Positions 36,913-45,905 of a stretch of DNA of 64,000 bases are shown here, piece after piece; the first letter of the stretch is position 1, and each line of letters opens with the position of its first letter. Under the pieces are notes generated by a model. It saw only the letters and a program-made list of their open reading frames with translations, ran no database searches and was not told the DNA's origin. This DNA comes from Lelliottia wanjuensis (GTDB lineage: Bacteria > Pseudomonadota > Gammaproteobacteria > Enterobacterales > Enterobacteriaceae), in assembly GCF_030238365.1 (NCBI RefSeq), contig NZ_JASSOT010000055.1, positions 124,001 through 188,000 of the forward strand, read 5' to 3'. The position numbers were made by a program, and so were the translations under genes.

Positions 36913-37907
36913 GCATTGTGATCCAGGGGCCTATTGAAACATCCGAGTGTTCAATACCAGTGATCATGAAGCGTCTCAGGCAAATGCGTGTGCTTTTTCC
37001 TCTGGCGGAAATCATTCTGTCTACTTGGTGCTTTACTCCTAATGAAGAGTGGCTGCGACAAAGGCAATTAAAAGTAATGGGCATCAAGGTGATTCAAAGT
37101 CCCGATCCTGGTCCTTTGGAATGTACGGATGGTAGCGGAAAGTACCGAAATAATATTAATCGATTACTGGTTTCAACTCAGGCCGGGTTGGCGGCAGTGA
37201 CGCGGCCATTAACGATTAAAATGCGTTCGGACTGTTTTTTATCTGGCCGCGCGATTATTGGCTTGCTGAATCAGTTTTTTGCTGACGACATGGTTTTGCA
37301 TCGTCAGCATGACTACGCTGTGTTCTCTCGGCAGTTGATCACCTCAAGCTGGGTGACCAGAGATGCTCGAGGTAGCTTGCCTTATCTATTTCATCCTGGT
37401 GACATATTTATTGCAGGCAGAACAGAGGATGTTCGTCTTTATTTTTCTGCGCCATTGGCAACCACAGCGATTTTTTCGCCTGTGACGACATCCGGAATGT
37501 GGTGTGCCTGGAGATATGTCCCGGAACAATGGTTATGGGTTAATGCAATTTTTAAACAGCGGGGGAAATGGGTTTTTGATGGGAATTTTTCGACATCATC
37601 GGATTTGATCGAACGGTCAGAACGTTATTTTCTGAGCAACTTTATTGTATTTAACCCTCGGCAGCTTGCACTGCACTGGCCGAAATACAGGAGCAAATAC
37701 CTCTGCCGGGGATTGTTTAGTACATATAACTATCGTCGTTGGAGATATTGCTACAATCAGGTATTCGGCACAAAAAGAGAGAGGCTTTTAGGTGCTACTT
37801 TCAGTGTGCCTATTTTTATCTGGCGGCAGGGATACCGTTTCCGGGTAAGATTGCTGAGAAATACGACAATTAGACGTATAGCGCTTTGTATTTTTTCACA
37901 TAGATAA
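36900..37907 (+). CDS. WavE-like glycan biosynthesis protein
   Basis: 335 residues from the ATG at 36900, chosen because CAGGAGGCGG lies just upstream; the frame is open to 36849. The motifs IVIQGPIE, LFPLAEIILSTW, DGSGKYRNNINR and LTIKMRSDCFL are those of the WavE lipopolysaccharide-synthesis family (a GT-A-like putative glycosyltransferase of Vibrio LPS core and other glycan loci). No signal peptide is visible. It probably adds a sugar to the lipid-linked glycan in the cytoplasm. Confidence 0.8.
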   Translation: MEALSIVIQGPIETSECSIPVIMKRLRQMRVLFPLAEIILSTWCFTPNEEWLRQRQLKVMGIKVIQSPDPGPLECTDGSGKYRNNINRLLVSTQAGLAAVTRPLTIKMRSDCFLSGRAIIGLLNQFFADDMVLHRQHDYAVFSRQLITSSWVTRDARGSLPYLFHPGDIFIAGRTEDVRLYFSAPLATTAIFSPVTTSGMWCAWRYVPEQWLWVNAIFKQRGKWVFDGNFSTSSDLIERSERYFLSNFIVFNPRQLALHWPKYRSKYLCRGLFSTYNYRRWRYCYNQVFGTKRERLLGATFSVPIFIWRQGYRFRVRLLRNTTIRRIALCIFSHR

Positions 37908-37921
37908 CAAAAAAGAATATT

Positions 37922-38743
37922 ATGGCTGATTATTTTATTTCACATTCTCGGAGCCATTCGACGCTTGCAGAGCTTTGGCATTCTCGGTATCTCATCCGAC
38001 AATTAATGGCCAGGGATTTTTCGGTGCGTTATCACCATACATTATTGGGATGGTTATGGGCTATCATTAATCCAGCTTTGAACATGACGCTCTATTATAT
38101 TGTTTTTGGATTGATGGTCAGGTTGCAGGCACCGGAGTATCCGTGTGATTACAGCTGGGTTTTGCTCAGCGGATTAATGCTATGGATGCTTTTTTCATCA
38201 ACTTTTAATGTGGTGAGTGAATCATTAACGAATAACCTTCATCTGGTTAAGAAAATTTACTTCCCAAGGGTCGCATTGACGATTGCTGCAACAGGAACCT
38301 GTATCTTCGATTTCCTTCTGGCGTTAATCTGGATGGCGACTCTGATGCTGATCTTTCATGTTAAATTTAGAGTGACCTACATTCCACTAGCATTATTTGG
38401 TGCGGCGAATGTTGTACTAAGCGGCTGGGGGGTAGGGTGTGTATTTGCGGTATTACGTTTAAAGTTTCGTGATTTCAGACACCTTATTCCTTTTATCTTA
38501 CAAGCATTGTTTTATTTGACCCCTGTCGTCTGGACGTCGGGGAGCGTTCCTGCCGCTTTCGAACGATTGCAGGTGCTCAACCCTGTCAGTGGGATTTTTC
38601 CATTATTTCGTTACTCCCTTTTGGGAGGTGAACGGCCTGCTGCCTGTTTAGTTGTGTTTAGTAGTTTTAGCTGCATTTTGCTGGCGGTAGTGGGTTATAT
38701 CTGCTTTGTTTATAGTGAGGCGGGGGTCATGGACAGAGAATGA
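37922..38743 (+). CDS. wzm: Polysaccharide ABC exporter permease, Wzm/KpsM-type
   Basis: 273 residues with about six membrane helices and the ABC-2 type pattern (FSVRYHHTLLGWLWAIINPA, RVALTIAATGT, LKFRDFRHLIPFILQALFYL, NPVSGIFPLFRYSL). The YRxTxLGxLWxxxxP block at the N-terminus is typical of Wzm and TagG permeases. With the following ATPase it would flip a complete undecaprenyl-linked glycan to the periplasm, where the two PglL-type enzymes act. It overlaps the ATPase gene by ATGA. Confidence 0.88.
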   Translation: MADYFISHSRSHSTLAELWHSRYLIRQLMARDFSVRYHHTLLGWLWAIINPALNMTLYYIVFGLMVRLQAPEYPCDYSWVLLSGLMLWMLFSSTFNVVSESLTNNLHLVKKIYFPRVALTIAATGTCIFDFLLALIWMATLMLIFHVKFRVTYIPLALFGAANVVLSGWGVGCVFAVLRLKFRDFRHLIPFILQALFYLTPVVWTSGSVPAAFERLQVLNPVSGIFPLFRYSLLGGERPAACLVVFSSFSCILLAVVGYICFVYSEAGVMDRE

Positions 38744-39465
38744 TTATTTTTGAACATGTTGATAAAATATACCCCAAACAGGTGACTACAGGTCATTCTT
38801 TTAAAGCATTACTGTCTTTCCGAAGGCAAAAAAAGAGTATATCGGAACCTGAATTTACAGCTCTGCATGATATTAATTTTACTATCGAACAAGGTGAGTC
38901 GGTCGGTATTGTGGGGGCTAATGGTGCGGGCAAGTCTACACTTCTGAAACTCCTGACGCGTGTCGCTCGTCCTAGTCGTGGGACCGTTCGGGTTCATGGG
39001 CGGATCTCTTCTTTATTGGAGGTTGGCGCAGGATTTCATCATGAACTGAGCGGCCGGGAGAATATCTTTTTATCGGGTGCCATTCTCGGAATGCCACAGC
39101 ATGTTATAAGGAAAAAATTTGACGCTATTGTTGACTTTGCTGGTTTGAATGATGTTATTGATGTTTCTGTAAAAAAATATTCTACGGGAATGTTTTTGCG
39201 CCTTGCTTTTTCTGTTGGTATCCACCTGGATAGCGATATTTTAGTCATTGATGAAGCTCTGGCAGTTGGCGACAGAGAATTTCAGATTCGTTGTTATGAA
39301 AAAATTCGCGATTTCAATGCTTGTGGCGGAACCCTCATATTAGTGAGCCACGATGAATCTCAACTGAAAGCCGTTTGCCAGCGGGGGTTACTCATGGCGC
39401 ATGGGAAACTTATTATGGATGCAAGTTTAACCAGAGCATTGCATCAATATTCATTGTCAATATAA
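38740..39465 (+). CDS. wzt: Polysaccharide ABC exporter ATPase, Wzt/KpsT-type
   Basis: 241 residues: Walker A GANGAGKST (about residue 58), signature YSTGMFLRLAFS (about 147), Walker B DILVIDEAL (about 165) and switch His in VSHDES. The block SGRENIFLSGAILGM is characteristic of the polysaccharide exporter group. It has no C-terminal carbohydrate-binding extension, so substrate recognition would be of the capsule or simple O-glycan type rather than the O9a type. Confidence 0.9.
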   Translation: MIIFEHVDKIYPKQVTTGHSFKALLSFRRQKKSISEPEFTALHDINFTIEQGESVGIVGANGAGKSTLLKLLTRVARPSRGTVRVHGRISSLLEVGAGFHHELSGRENIFLSGAILGMPQHVIRKKFDAIVDFAGLNDVIDVSVKKYSTGMFLRLAFSVGIHLDSDILVIDEALAVGDREFQIRCYEKIRDFNACGGTLILVSHDESQLKAVCQRGLLMAHGKLIMDASLTRALHQYSLSI

Positions 39466-39480
39466 TACACAGGTTTAACT

Positions 39481-40113
39481 ATGCAAATACTCGCTCATCG
39501 AGGCATCTGGCTTTCCCCGGCCGAAAAAAATAGTCGCGGAGCTCTGCTTTCAGCGCTGGAGTCAGGTTTCGGTATTGAAACAGATATCCGTGATCTGGAT
39601 GGAGAGCTTGTCATTAGCCATGATATGCCGGGGAAGAATGCACTGCTATTAAAAACGCTATTAGAAGATTATCGGCGAATAGGAAGCACAGCGACCCTGG
39701 CGTTAAATATCAAGTCTGACGGCTTAACTCTTTCGCTGGATAACCTGCTTAAAGAGTATGGTGTATCTAATTATTTTTGCTTTGATATGTCCGTCCCGGA
39801 TATGCTTCATTATATCAAACAGAAAGTTATTACTGCTTCGCGTATCAGTGAATTGGAACCTGAAGGTATCTTGAGCAAAGAGACGGCCATGATATGGGTT
39901 GATGGTTTTAATTATCTCCCTTACAGTATAAAAGATCTTATGCGTTGGCTCACCCGGAATAAATCGGTCTGTTTAGTGTCTCCAGAACTTCATGGCCGCG
40001 ACCCGAAAATATTATGGACGATGCTTAAACAGTTACCTGAAGCCCTCCTTAATTGCCCGAGACTGATGATTTGTACTGATCATCCGGAACTGGCAAGGGA
40101 GTTTTTCAAGTGA
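39481..40113 (+). CDS. GDPD-like phosphodiesterase of a glycan locus
   Basis: 210 residues. The start ILAHRGIWLSPAEKNS with GIETDIRDLDGELVISHDMP is the glycerophosphodiester phosphodiesterase pattern (HR, ExD and H catalytic residues). It is shorter than GlpQ and has no signal peptide. Similar short PI-PLC/GDPD-like proteins occur in polysaccharide clusters. It could process a glycerol-phosphate-containing precursor or substituent. It overlaps the HAD gene by ATGA-type coupling. Confidence 0.75.
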   Translation: MQILAHRGIWLSPAEKNSRGALLSALESGFGIETDIRDLDGELVISHDMPGKNALLLKTLLEDYRRIGSTATLALNIKSDGLTLSLDNLLKEYGVSNYFCFDMSVPDMLHYIKQKVITASRISELEPEGILSKETAMIWVDGFNYLPYSIKDLMRWLTRNKSVCLVSPELHGRDPKILWTMLKQLPEALLNCPRLMICTDHPELAREFFK

Positions 40114-40748
40114 CGGTAATTCGTGGTGTCATTTTTGATATGGATGGTGTTCTAATTGATGCGCGTGAATGGCATTATCAGGCACTGAATCAGGCTCTGA
40201 TGCTGTTTGGGTTAACTATCAGTCGAAGTGAGCACCTTGGTGAATTTGACGGTTTACCTACGCGTGAGAAATTACGAAGACTAACACTTCGTAATGGCCT
40301 GCCGTCATCATTACACGCTTTTATTAATGAGATGAAGCAGCGATACACTATGCAGCTGATTGGTCAGCACTGCTGGCCAGTATTTGAACACCAACATGCG
40401 CTCGCCAGTTTGCGACGTGAGGGGTATCAACTGGCGGTAGCTTCCAATTCAATTCGTGACAGTATAGAAATGATGTTAGGTCGGGCACAATTGTTGCCTT
40501 ATCTCAATTTCTATTTATCAAATGAAGATGTTCAAAAAGGGAAACCTAGCCCCGAAATCTATTTGAAAGCTTTTTCTCGATTAAATCTCTTACCGCATGA
40601 GTGTGTCGTTGTGGAAGACAATCCACATGGGATTGCCGCGGCCAGAGCATCAGGTGCTCACGTTTTATCAGTACAAAACCCGCAAGATGTCACATTACAA
40701 GCGATACATCATTTTATTGATCAATGCCAGCAGGAAAACAATGAATAG
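40110..40748 (+). CDS. HAD-superfamily phosphatase (beta-phosphoglucomutase type)
   Basis: 212 residues with motif I FDMDGVLIDA, motif II VASNS, motif III lysine in KGKPSPEIYL and motif IV VVEDNPHGIAAA. The subclass I cap lies between motifs I and II. In combination with the nucleotidyltransferase, it may dephosphorylate a sugar bisphosphate intermediate on the way to an NDP-sugar. Overlaps both neighbours. Confidence 0.85.
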   Translation: MTVIRGVIFDMDGVLIDAREWHYQALNQALMLFGLTISRSEHLGEFDGLPTREKLRRLTLRNGLPSSLHAFINEMKQRYTMQLIGQHCWPVFEHQHALASLRREGYQLAVASNSIRDSIEMMLGRAQLLPYLNFYLSNEDVQKGKPSPEIYLKAFSRLNLLPHECVVVEDNPHGIAAARASGAHVLSVQNPQDVTLQAIHHFIDQCQQENNE

Positions 40749-41163
40749 TCTCTTACTTCTGTTAAATGAATCAGCTTCGGCGCAGGGCTATGACTCTTCC
40801 CGTATTATTCGTTGCGTGGAGACATCTTCTTTGCTCATCAAAGGTGTAGAAGAAACCGTTGTACTCCCTGGCGAAAATATATCTCCACTGTGTCGGGCAA
40901 TACTGGCATGTGCCAATCTTGATATGGCTTCATCTATTTTACTGACAACTCAGTCCATTAGTAATAGTAATCTTGCAATAAAAGGCAATGAGCCAAAACA
41001 GGGATTAATAGATAATGACAGTGGTTGGCTTTTTTTTCCAACCCTTGAAACATTTCGACAATGTGCAATGGACGCAATTCGCGTGCATGATCCACAGAAA
41101 GGAGTTCCATCTCTCAAAAACTGCTGGTGTCAGGCAATTTTATCCGGTCTGGTGGCTGGCTAA
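40741..41163 (+). CDS. Small hypothetical protein in the glycan locus
   Basis: 140 residues from the ATG at 40741, which overlaps the HAD stop by 8 bp; the frame is open further upstream but only as a shadow of the HAD gene. Sequence features: MNSLLLLLNESASAQGYDSS, four cysteines scattered, and no membrane segment. No family recognised. Tight coupling suggests it belongs to the operon. Confidence 0.55.
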   Translation: MNSLLLLLNESASAQGYDSSRIIRCVETSSLLIKGVEETVVLPGENISPLCRAILACANLDMASSILLTTQSISNSNLAIKGNEPKQGLIDNDSGWLFFPTLETFRQCAMDAIRVHDPQKGVPSLKNCWCQAILSGLVAG

Positions 41164-41211
41164 ATGAATGTGCAGATATTGATTAGTGTTGTCAAACAGG
41201 ACCTTGATTAT

Positions 41212-41682
41212 ATGATGAAAATTATGACTGGCCACAAAAATACGTCTACAGGAATAATTAGCTACCACTTGATCAGCTTGATTCTTATTGCTGGATGTTT
41301 TTCCTTAGCCGGATGTCAAAATTTTATTAAGAAGAAAACTACATCAGAAGTGCATACGGCTCCTGCGCATTCAAATTTTCCTGTGTCGGCAGCGAAACCT
41401 GAAGCAGAACAGGTTAATGATGGTATTGCGACAACCTGCCAGAAAGAGCTTGTTTCGTTAGCAACTATTAATCCAAGTGATTATGATCCCAAACGAAGGT
41501 CATTCGAAATGCTTTTACATAGCGCTAACGAATACAGGAGTGTACGCCAGAGCATTAATGCTCATTCCCGGGAAATTATGGACTCATTTTATAAATTTAA
41601 ACTGATGAACTTATGTTCCGAAATTGAGCTGTCGCTGCAGAGGGGGTTAATAGGCATGGAGGACAAACGTGGCGAGTACTAA
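41212..41682 (+). CDS. Putative lipoprotein
   Basis: From the ATG at 41212 the protein has a lipoprotein signal (ISLILIAGCFSLAGCQNF) with two possible lipobox cysteines, LIAGC and LAGC, the latter followed by Gln-Asn, which suggests outer-membrane sorting. The frame is open to 41164, directly after the previous stop. The mature part (about 120 residues) is helical with HTAPAHSNFPVSAAKPEAEQ as a linker. The last 14 bp overlap the FKBP gene. It may be an envelope partner of the fimbria-glycan cluster. Confidence 0.65.
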   Translation: MMKIMTGHKNTSTGIISYHLISLILIAGCFSLAGCQNFIKKKTTSEVHTAPAHSNFPVSAAKPEAEQVNDGIATTCQKELVSLATINPSDYDPKRRSFEMLLHSANEYRSVRQSINAHSREIMDSFYKFKLMNLCSEIELSLQRGLIGMEDKRGEY

Positions 41683-43105
41683 TCATGCCCTTTTTATTGT
41701 TAGTGCGGTTGGCCTTGTCGTACTGACGGCTGTGTCTTGTCCGACCTTAAGTGCTGAACATCCACTGTCGCAGCTTTCTTCATTGGATATGCTTGTAGAA
41801 GAAGCGACAGAAGAACCCGCATTGTTCTCTGTGGCACCCCTGGCCTTGCCGAAGATCAGACGAGTGAGTACGCACCCGACAGACCTAACTGAGAAAAAAA
41901 AAGTGGTCCGAAATGTGATACATCATCCGAGACTTCGGACCCAAGTAAAGTCTGTAGTGAGCAAACCTCTCGTTTCTGATGATATGAATCAGGTCGCATT
42001 AATGAAACATAGCCTCGAAAATGGACGCGAAGAGATGCAAAAAATGCAGCAGTCACTCAGGTCGATGTCGGAAAAGTTGAGCCAGGCGAATAGCCATAAT
42101 GCAGAGCTACAGGAAAAACTCAATCAGAGCCAACTGACCCAGACGACGCTTGAAGAAAAGACCGCTGCGATGATCAAAGATAATGAAAACAACAATCATA
42201 ATGTTGCGGTACAGTTAACTAAATATGAGCATGCAGAGCAGCAATTCAACCAAGACAAAACCCAGGATGCGAAAACCATTGCTTCGCTTGAGCAGCAGAT
42301 TACCCAGTTGAGTGAGTATCAGTCAGCTGGGAGAGCATCTCAGACAGCGTTGCAGGAGAAATTGAAGGCATCTACTGCTCGTGTCGCTGAGGTTGAAGCT
42401 TTGCTAAGTAAAGTGCAACAGCAACTGGATGAGAAATCGCAGCAGTTGAATGCCCAGAAAACAGCATCAACTCTTTCGCCATCTCCGCATTCAGAAGCGG
42501 AGATTCGAGACTATGCTCTCGGGGCATATTGGGCGCAGGAAATGATGGGTATGATGAAACAAAAAGCACAGTCCGGTTATCATATCGGCCAGCAGCAGGT
42601 CCTCAGTGGAGCAGCTGATATGTTTAATAATAAGTTAAAATTGCCGTACCAACAGCTCGCAAGCGTCCTGAAAAAACTCTACGCTGAAAGCGACAGCAAT
42701 AATCAAGGCAGGGCGCAATCGTCGGATACTGAAAAGAACTATCTATCAGCATTCCGAAAATATCCTGGGGTTAAACATGCGAAGTTGGGGTTTGATTATC
42801 TGATTATAGAACCCGGCGAGGGAAAGATTAGTAAACGTGATACCGCATCGATCGTGGTGCGTGAAAGCTTGCCTGATGGGGAAGTGATAAGTGATATGCT
42901 GTCACAGGGAACTGTACTCACCCTACAATTTGCGAAATTTCCTCCTCTATTCCAGGGCTCATTGGCGTTACTGGGTAATGGCGGTGAAATACGTATTGTT
43001 GTTCCTCCTGAGCTTGCTTATGGTGAAAAAGGAAGGCCACCTAAAGTTCCGCCCAATGAAACAATGGTTTATGACATAAAAGTTGTTAATATTCAAAAAG
43101 GGTAA
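41669..43105 (+). CDS. Periplasmic FKBP-type prolyl isomerase with coiled coil
   Basis: 478 residues from a GTG with GGAGG upstream. The signal sequence (FIVSAVGLVVLTAVSCPTLS-A) is followed by a linker, and then a long coiled coil at about residues 105-260 (heptads rich in Leu, Gln, Glu). Residues 275-350 resemble the FKBP_N dimerisation domain (GAYWAQEMMGMMKQ), and the C-terminal domain is FKBP (FAKFPPLFQGSLALL, VVPPELAYGEKGRPPKVPPN, MVYDIKVVNI). FkpA-type enzymes are about 210-270 residues, so this one is nearly twice as long. A role in folding or positioning exported subunits is inferred. Confidence 0.8.
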   Translation: MASTNHALFIVSAVGLVVLTAVSCPTLSAEHPLSQLSSLDMLVEEATEEPALFSVAPLALPKIRRVSTHPTDLTEKKKVVRNVIHHPRLRTQVKSVVSKPLVSDDMNQVALMKHSLENGREEMQKMQQSLRSMSEKLSQANSHNAELQEKLNQSQLTQTTLEEKTAAMIKDNENNNHNVAVQLTKYEHAEQQFNQDKTQDAKTIASLEQQITQLSEYQSAGRASQTALQEKLKASTARVAEVEALLSKVQQQLDEKSQQLNAQKTASTLSPSPHSEAEIRDYALGAYWAQEMMGMMKQKAQSGYHIGQQQVLSGAADMFNNKLKLPYQQLASVLKKLYAESDSNNQGRAQSSDTEKNYLSAFRKYPGVKHAKLGFDYLIIEPGEGKISKRDTASIVVRESLPDGEVISDMLSQGTVLTLQFAKFPPLFQGSLALLGNGGEIRIVVPPELAYGEKGRPPKVPPNETMVYDIKVVNIQKG

Positions 43106-43441
43106 CGGCAAGAGTCACCGGTATATCATTGTTTAATCTGATGAAGTCTTATCAAATAAAATTTCTATTAAATGGACTCGTAGGCGGCAGAGAATGTAAT
43201 TATCCAGTGCTGTCCACCTTCCGCATCCATTTCATGCGCTGTCCGTATGTACAAGATAAGCAAAACATCAAACGGACAGCTTGATACACCAATTTAACTC
43301 AAGAGGTGGAACTAAATCCCACCTTATGAGCCATTAATGCCCTAAATTAAAGATACTGTATTACTTTTGATAAACAGTCAGATTTTGGCTTTCAATATGT
43401 CTTTGCAGAATGAAATGTTCGACCTCCAGTCCGTTATTAGT
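43106..43441. other. Intergenic stretch before IS66
   Basis: 336 bp without a recognisable gene. It separates the end of the glycan cluster from the IS66 end at 43442. Confidence 0.4.
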
Positions 43442-43469
43442 AAGCGTTAAGTGAGCGCCGTATTGACGG

Positions 43470-45062
43470 CTATTTATTGGTGAGATCTAAATTCCATGGC
43501 AGGAGTTCGGCCACTTTGTTCGACGGCCACTCCGGGAGTACGCTCAGTATATAGCGAAGGTAAGTTTCTGGATCGGTGCCATTCAGTCTGCATGTACCGA
43601 TCAGACCGTACAGTAGTGCACTACGCTCGCCACCGTGATCGCTACCGAAGAAGATGTAGTTTTTCTTACCAAGGCAGACGGCTCGAAGAGCTCGTTCGAC
43701 TGCGTTATTATCAGGCTCTGCCAGACCATCATCACAGTAGTAACACAGGGCATCCCACTGGTTCAGGGCATAAGAGAACGCTTCGCCAAGACGGGACTTT
43801 TTCGACAGCGTCGCACTTTTTTCTACCAGCCATTCATGCAACGATACCAGCAGTGGTTTGCTTTGTGATTGCCTGGCTGCCAGCCGTTCTGCTGCCGGGA
43901 GCCCGCGTATTTCTTCCTCGATGACATACAGCTCGCCGATACGTTTCAGGGCTTCCTCTGCTGTCGCTGTTTGAGTGCTTATATAGACGTCGTGGATTTT
44001 TCTGCGCGCATGGGCCCAGCATGCGGCTTCTGTCAGCGGCCCTCCTTCACGTTCCGGACTGAACAACCGATCATAACCTGCGAAGGCGTCCGCCTGCAGC
44101 ACACCATGATAGTGGCGAAGATGTTGCTGAGGATGCTTCCCCTGCCTGTCTGGCGAGAAGCTGAACCACACTGCGGGTGGGTCTGACGAGCCTGCGCTCC
44201 GGTCATCACGCACATACGTCCAGAGCCGCCCGGTTTTCGTCTTCTTTCTGCCCGGAGTCAGCATCGGAACTGGTTTGTCGTCAGTGTGCAGTTTGCGGCA
44301 GTCCATCACGTAGTGATAAAGGGCCTCATCCAGCGGGGCCATTAACCGGCAACAGGCATCCACCCAGTTGGAGAGCAGCGCCCGACTCAGATCCACACCC
44401 TGACGCGCCAGGATTTCAGTCTGGCGATACAGTGGAGTATGTTCACAGTACTTACTCGTTAACACGCGGGTCAGCAGACCCGTTCCGGCGATGCCCCGAT
44501 CGATGGGACGTGATGGAGCAGGGGCTTCAACGATGCAGTCGCACCTGACGCAGGTCTTTTTCACTCTGACGGTGCGGGTTACTTTCAGGGCGCTGGAGAC
44601 CAGTTCCAGCTGCTCCGCGCTGACTTCGCTGAGGTACGCCATATCGCCACCGCATTTCGGACAACCCGTTTCAGATGGCTCCAGCCGGTGTATCTCACGG
44701 GGAAGGTGTTCCGGCAAGGGGCAACGATGACGGGACTGACGCAGCTGACGAGGTACCTGTGGATCGTCTTCCTGTCCGTTGTAGCGATCGCTTTGCTGCC
44801 CGTGCTGTTTCAGCAGGGCTTCAGCTTCTTCAACCTGCTGATGAAGCTTTTCAGAGCGGGTGCCGAACAGCATCCGTAGCCGTTTTTCTGTCTGTGCCCG
44901 CAGGTGCTCTATTTCGCGTTCTTCGTTCTCTATTTTCTCTTCGGCGCAGGTCAGCGCCGAACGCAGGAACGACTCAGCCTTTGCAACGAGACTGAGCTGG
45001 TTGTCTTTCTGGCGAAGCGCCTCTTCCAGTGCGGCGATACGGGCGAGATAGTCCTGACCCAT
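43470..45062 (-). CDS. tnpC: IS66 transposase TnpC
   Basis: 530 residues. The N-terminal coiled coil and Zn-finger region (ETGCPKCGGDMAYL, KTCVRCDC) is followed by the DDE core with DETPV-like KLHTDDKPVPML, LQADAFAGYDRLF and CWAHARRKIHD, and the C-terminal block NAVERALRAVCLGKKNYIFF. The frame appears complete. The stop lies 28 bp from the IS end. Confidence 0.93.
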   Translation of the reverse strand: MGQDYLARIAALEEALRQKDNQLSLVAKAESFLRSALTCAEEKIENEEREIEHLRAQTEKRLRMLFGTRSEKLHQQVEEAEALLKQHGQQSDRYNGQEDDPQVPRQLRQSRHRCPLPEHLPREIHRLEPSETGCPKCGGDMAYLSEVSAEQLELVSSALKVTRTVRVKKTCVRCDCIVEAPAPSRPIDRGIAGTGLLTRVLTSKYCEHTPLYRQTEILARQGVDLSRALLSNWVDACCRLMAPLDEALYHYVMDCRKLHTDDKPVPMLTPGRKKTKTGRLWTYVRDDRSAGSSDPPAVWFSFSPDRQGKHPQQHLRHYHGVLQADAFAGYDRLFSPEREGGPLTEAACWAHARRKIHDVYISTQTATAEEALKRIGELYVIEEEIRGLPAAERLAARQSQSKPLLVSLHEWLVEKSATLSKKSRLGEAFSYALNQWDALCYYCDDGLAEPDNNAVERALRAVCLGKKNYIFFGSDHGGERSALLYGLIGTCRLNGTDPETYLRYILSVLPEWPSNKVAELLPWNLDLTNK

Positions 45063-45092
45063 AAGGTTATTTATAATGTGGTTATTATTTTT

Positions 45093-45443
45093 TTACAACA
45101 TTGTCGGCGAGTTAAGGTGTGCTGTTTTTGGCTGTCGCCAGTCGAGCTTATGGAGGAGCATGGAAAGTTGTGAGCGGGTGATGGCGATTTTACCCTCGCG
45201 TACTTCAGGCCAGATGAACTGGCCTTCTTCAAGACGTTTGGTCAACAGGCACAGGTCATCAGCATCCGCCCAGAGGATTTTTACGGTATCCCCTTTGCGA
45301 CCACGGAAGATAAACAGGTGGCCGGAGAACGGATTCTCATCGAGAGCGTGCTGTTCCAGCTCGCCCAGGCCATTGAACGATTTACGCATATCCGTGACGC
45401 CGGCAACCAGCCTCATACGGGGGTCTGACGGGAGGGATATCAT
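45093..45443 (-). CDS. tnpB: IS66 accessory protein TnpB
   Basis: 116 residues starting MISLPSDPRMRLVAGVTDMR, with the canonical TnpB text KSFNGLGELEQ, FIFRGRKGDTVKILWAD and LLHKLDWRQPK. Required with TnpA and TnpC for IS66 transposition; the biochemical role is unclear. Intact and 30 bp upstream of tnpC. Confidence 0.93.
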   Translation of the reverse strand: MISLPSDPRMRLVAGVTDMRKSFNGLGELEQHALDENPFSGHLFIFRGRKGDTVKILWADADDLCLLTKRLEEGQFIWPEVREGKIAITRSQLSMLLHKLDWRQPKTAHLNSPTML

Positions 45444-45856
45444 TACTTCTCCCGGTCAGCTCGCGTAGCAGTACAGCCAGCAACACTGGTGACGGGTTCT
45501 CCAGCGTCATTTTACCGTAGCGGAACTCGGCGCAGCAGCAGGAGGCGTTCAGCGCTGAGAACTGAGCCTGCTCAGTGTTCACCCCACCAAGAGGGAGTCG
45601 GATCAGGAACCACCTCAACAGGCAATATCGTTGGTAGTGATGAAGTCATTACGGTAGCAGGAAGGTGGCACGATATGCGGTCTTCATTCTGCCAGAGCCG
45701 CAGCCATTTGAAGATGACGTTATCATTGACGCCGTTTTCTCTCGCGATTTTTGCGACATTGGCTCCGGGGTGAGAAGCCAAATCAACGATACGAAGCTTA
45801 AAGTCGTTGGAATAGACCGTGCGTGATTCATTTCGCCAGTCAGCAATGCTTTCCAT
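45382..45856 (-). pseudogene. tnpA: IS66 TnpA, frameshifted
   Basis: The N-terminal HTH part (FKLRIVDLASHPGANVAKIA, NGVNDNVIFKWLRLW) is fine, but the frame ends early after VVPDPTPSWWGEH. The expected C-terminal part (TEQAQFSALNASCCCAEFRY and KMTLENPSPVLLAVLLRELT) continues in another frame from about 45600 down into tnpB. A single-base indel near 45595 explains this. TnpA supplies DNA binding, so the element is probably defective. Confidence 0.7.
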
Positions 45857-45905
45857 GAATAGAACTCCATCTGGTTTAGAAGGAGCTCTAACCTAACGAT
45901 TCGGG

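Larger units (their letters stand above)
43442..45905 (-). mobile_element. IS66-family insertion sequence
   Basis: tnpA, tnpB and tnpC are in the usual order on the minus strand. The tnpC-side end begins GTAAGCGTTAAGTGAGCGCC at 43442, and the same sequence forms a solitary scar at 21239-21274. The tnpA-side end lies near 45890-45930, but its inverted repeat could not be fixed. tnpA is frameshifted, so transposition may be impaired. Confidence 0.8.
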
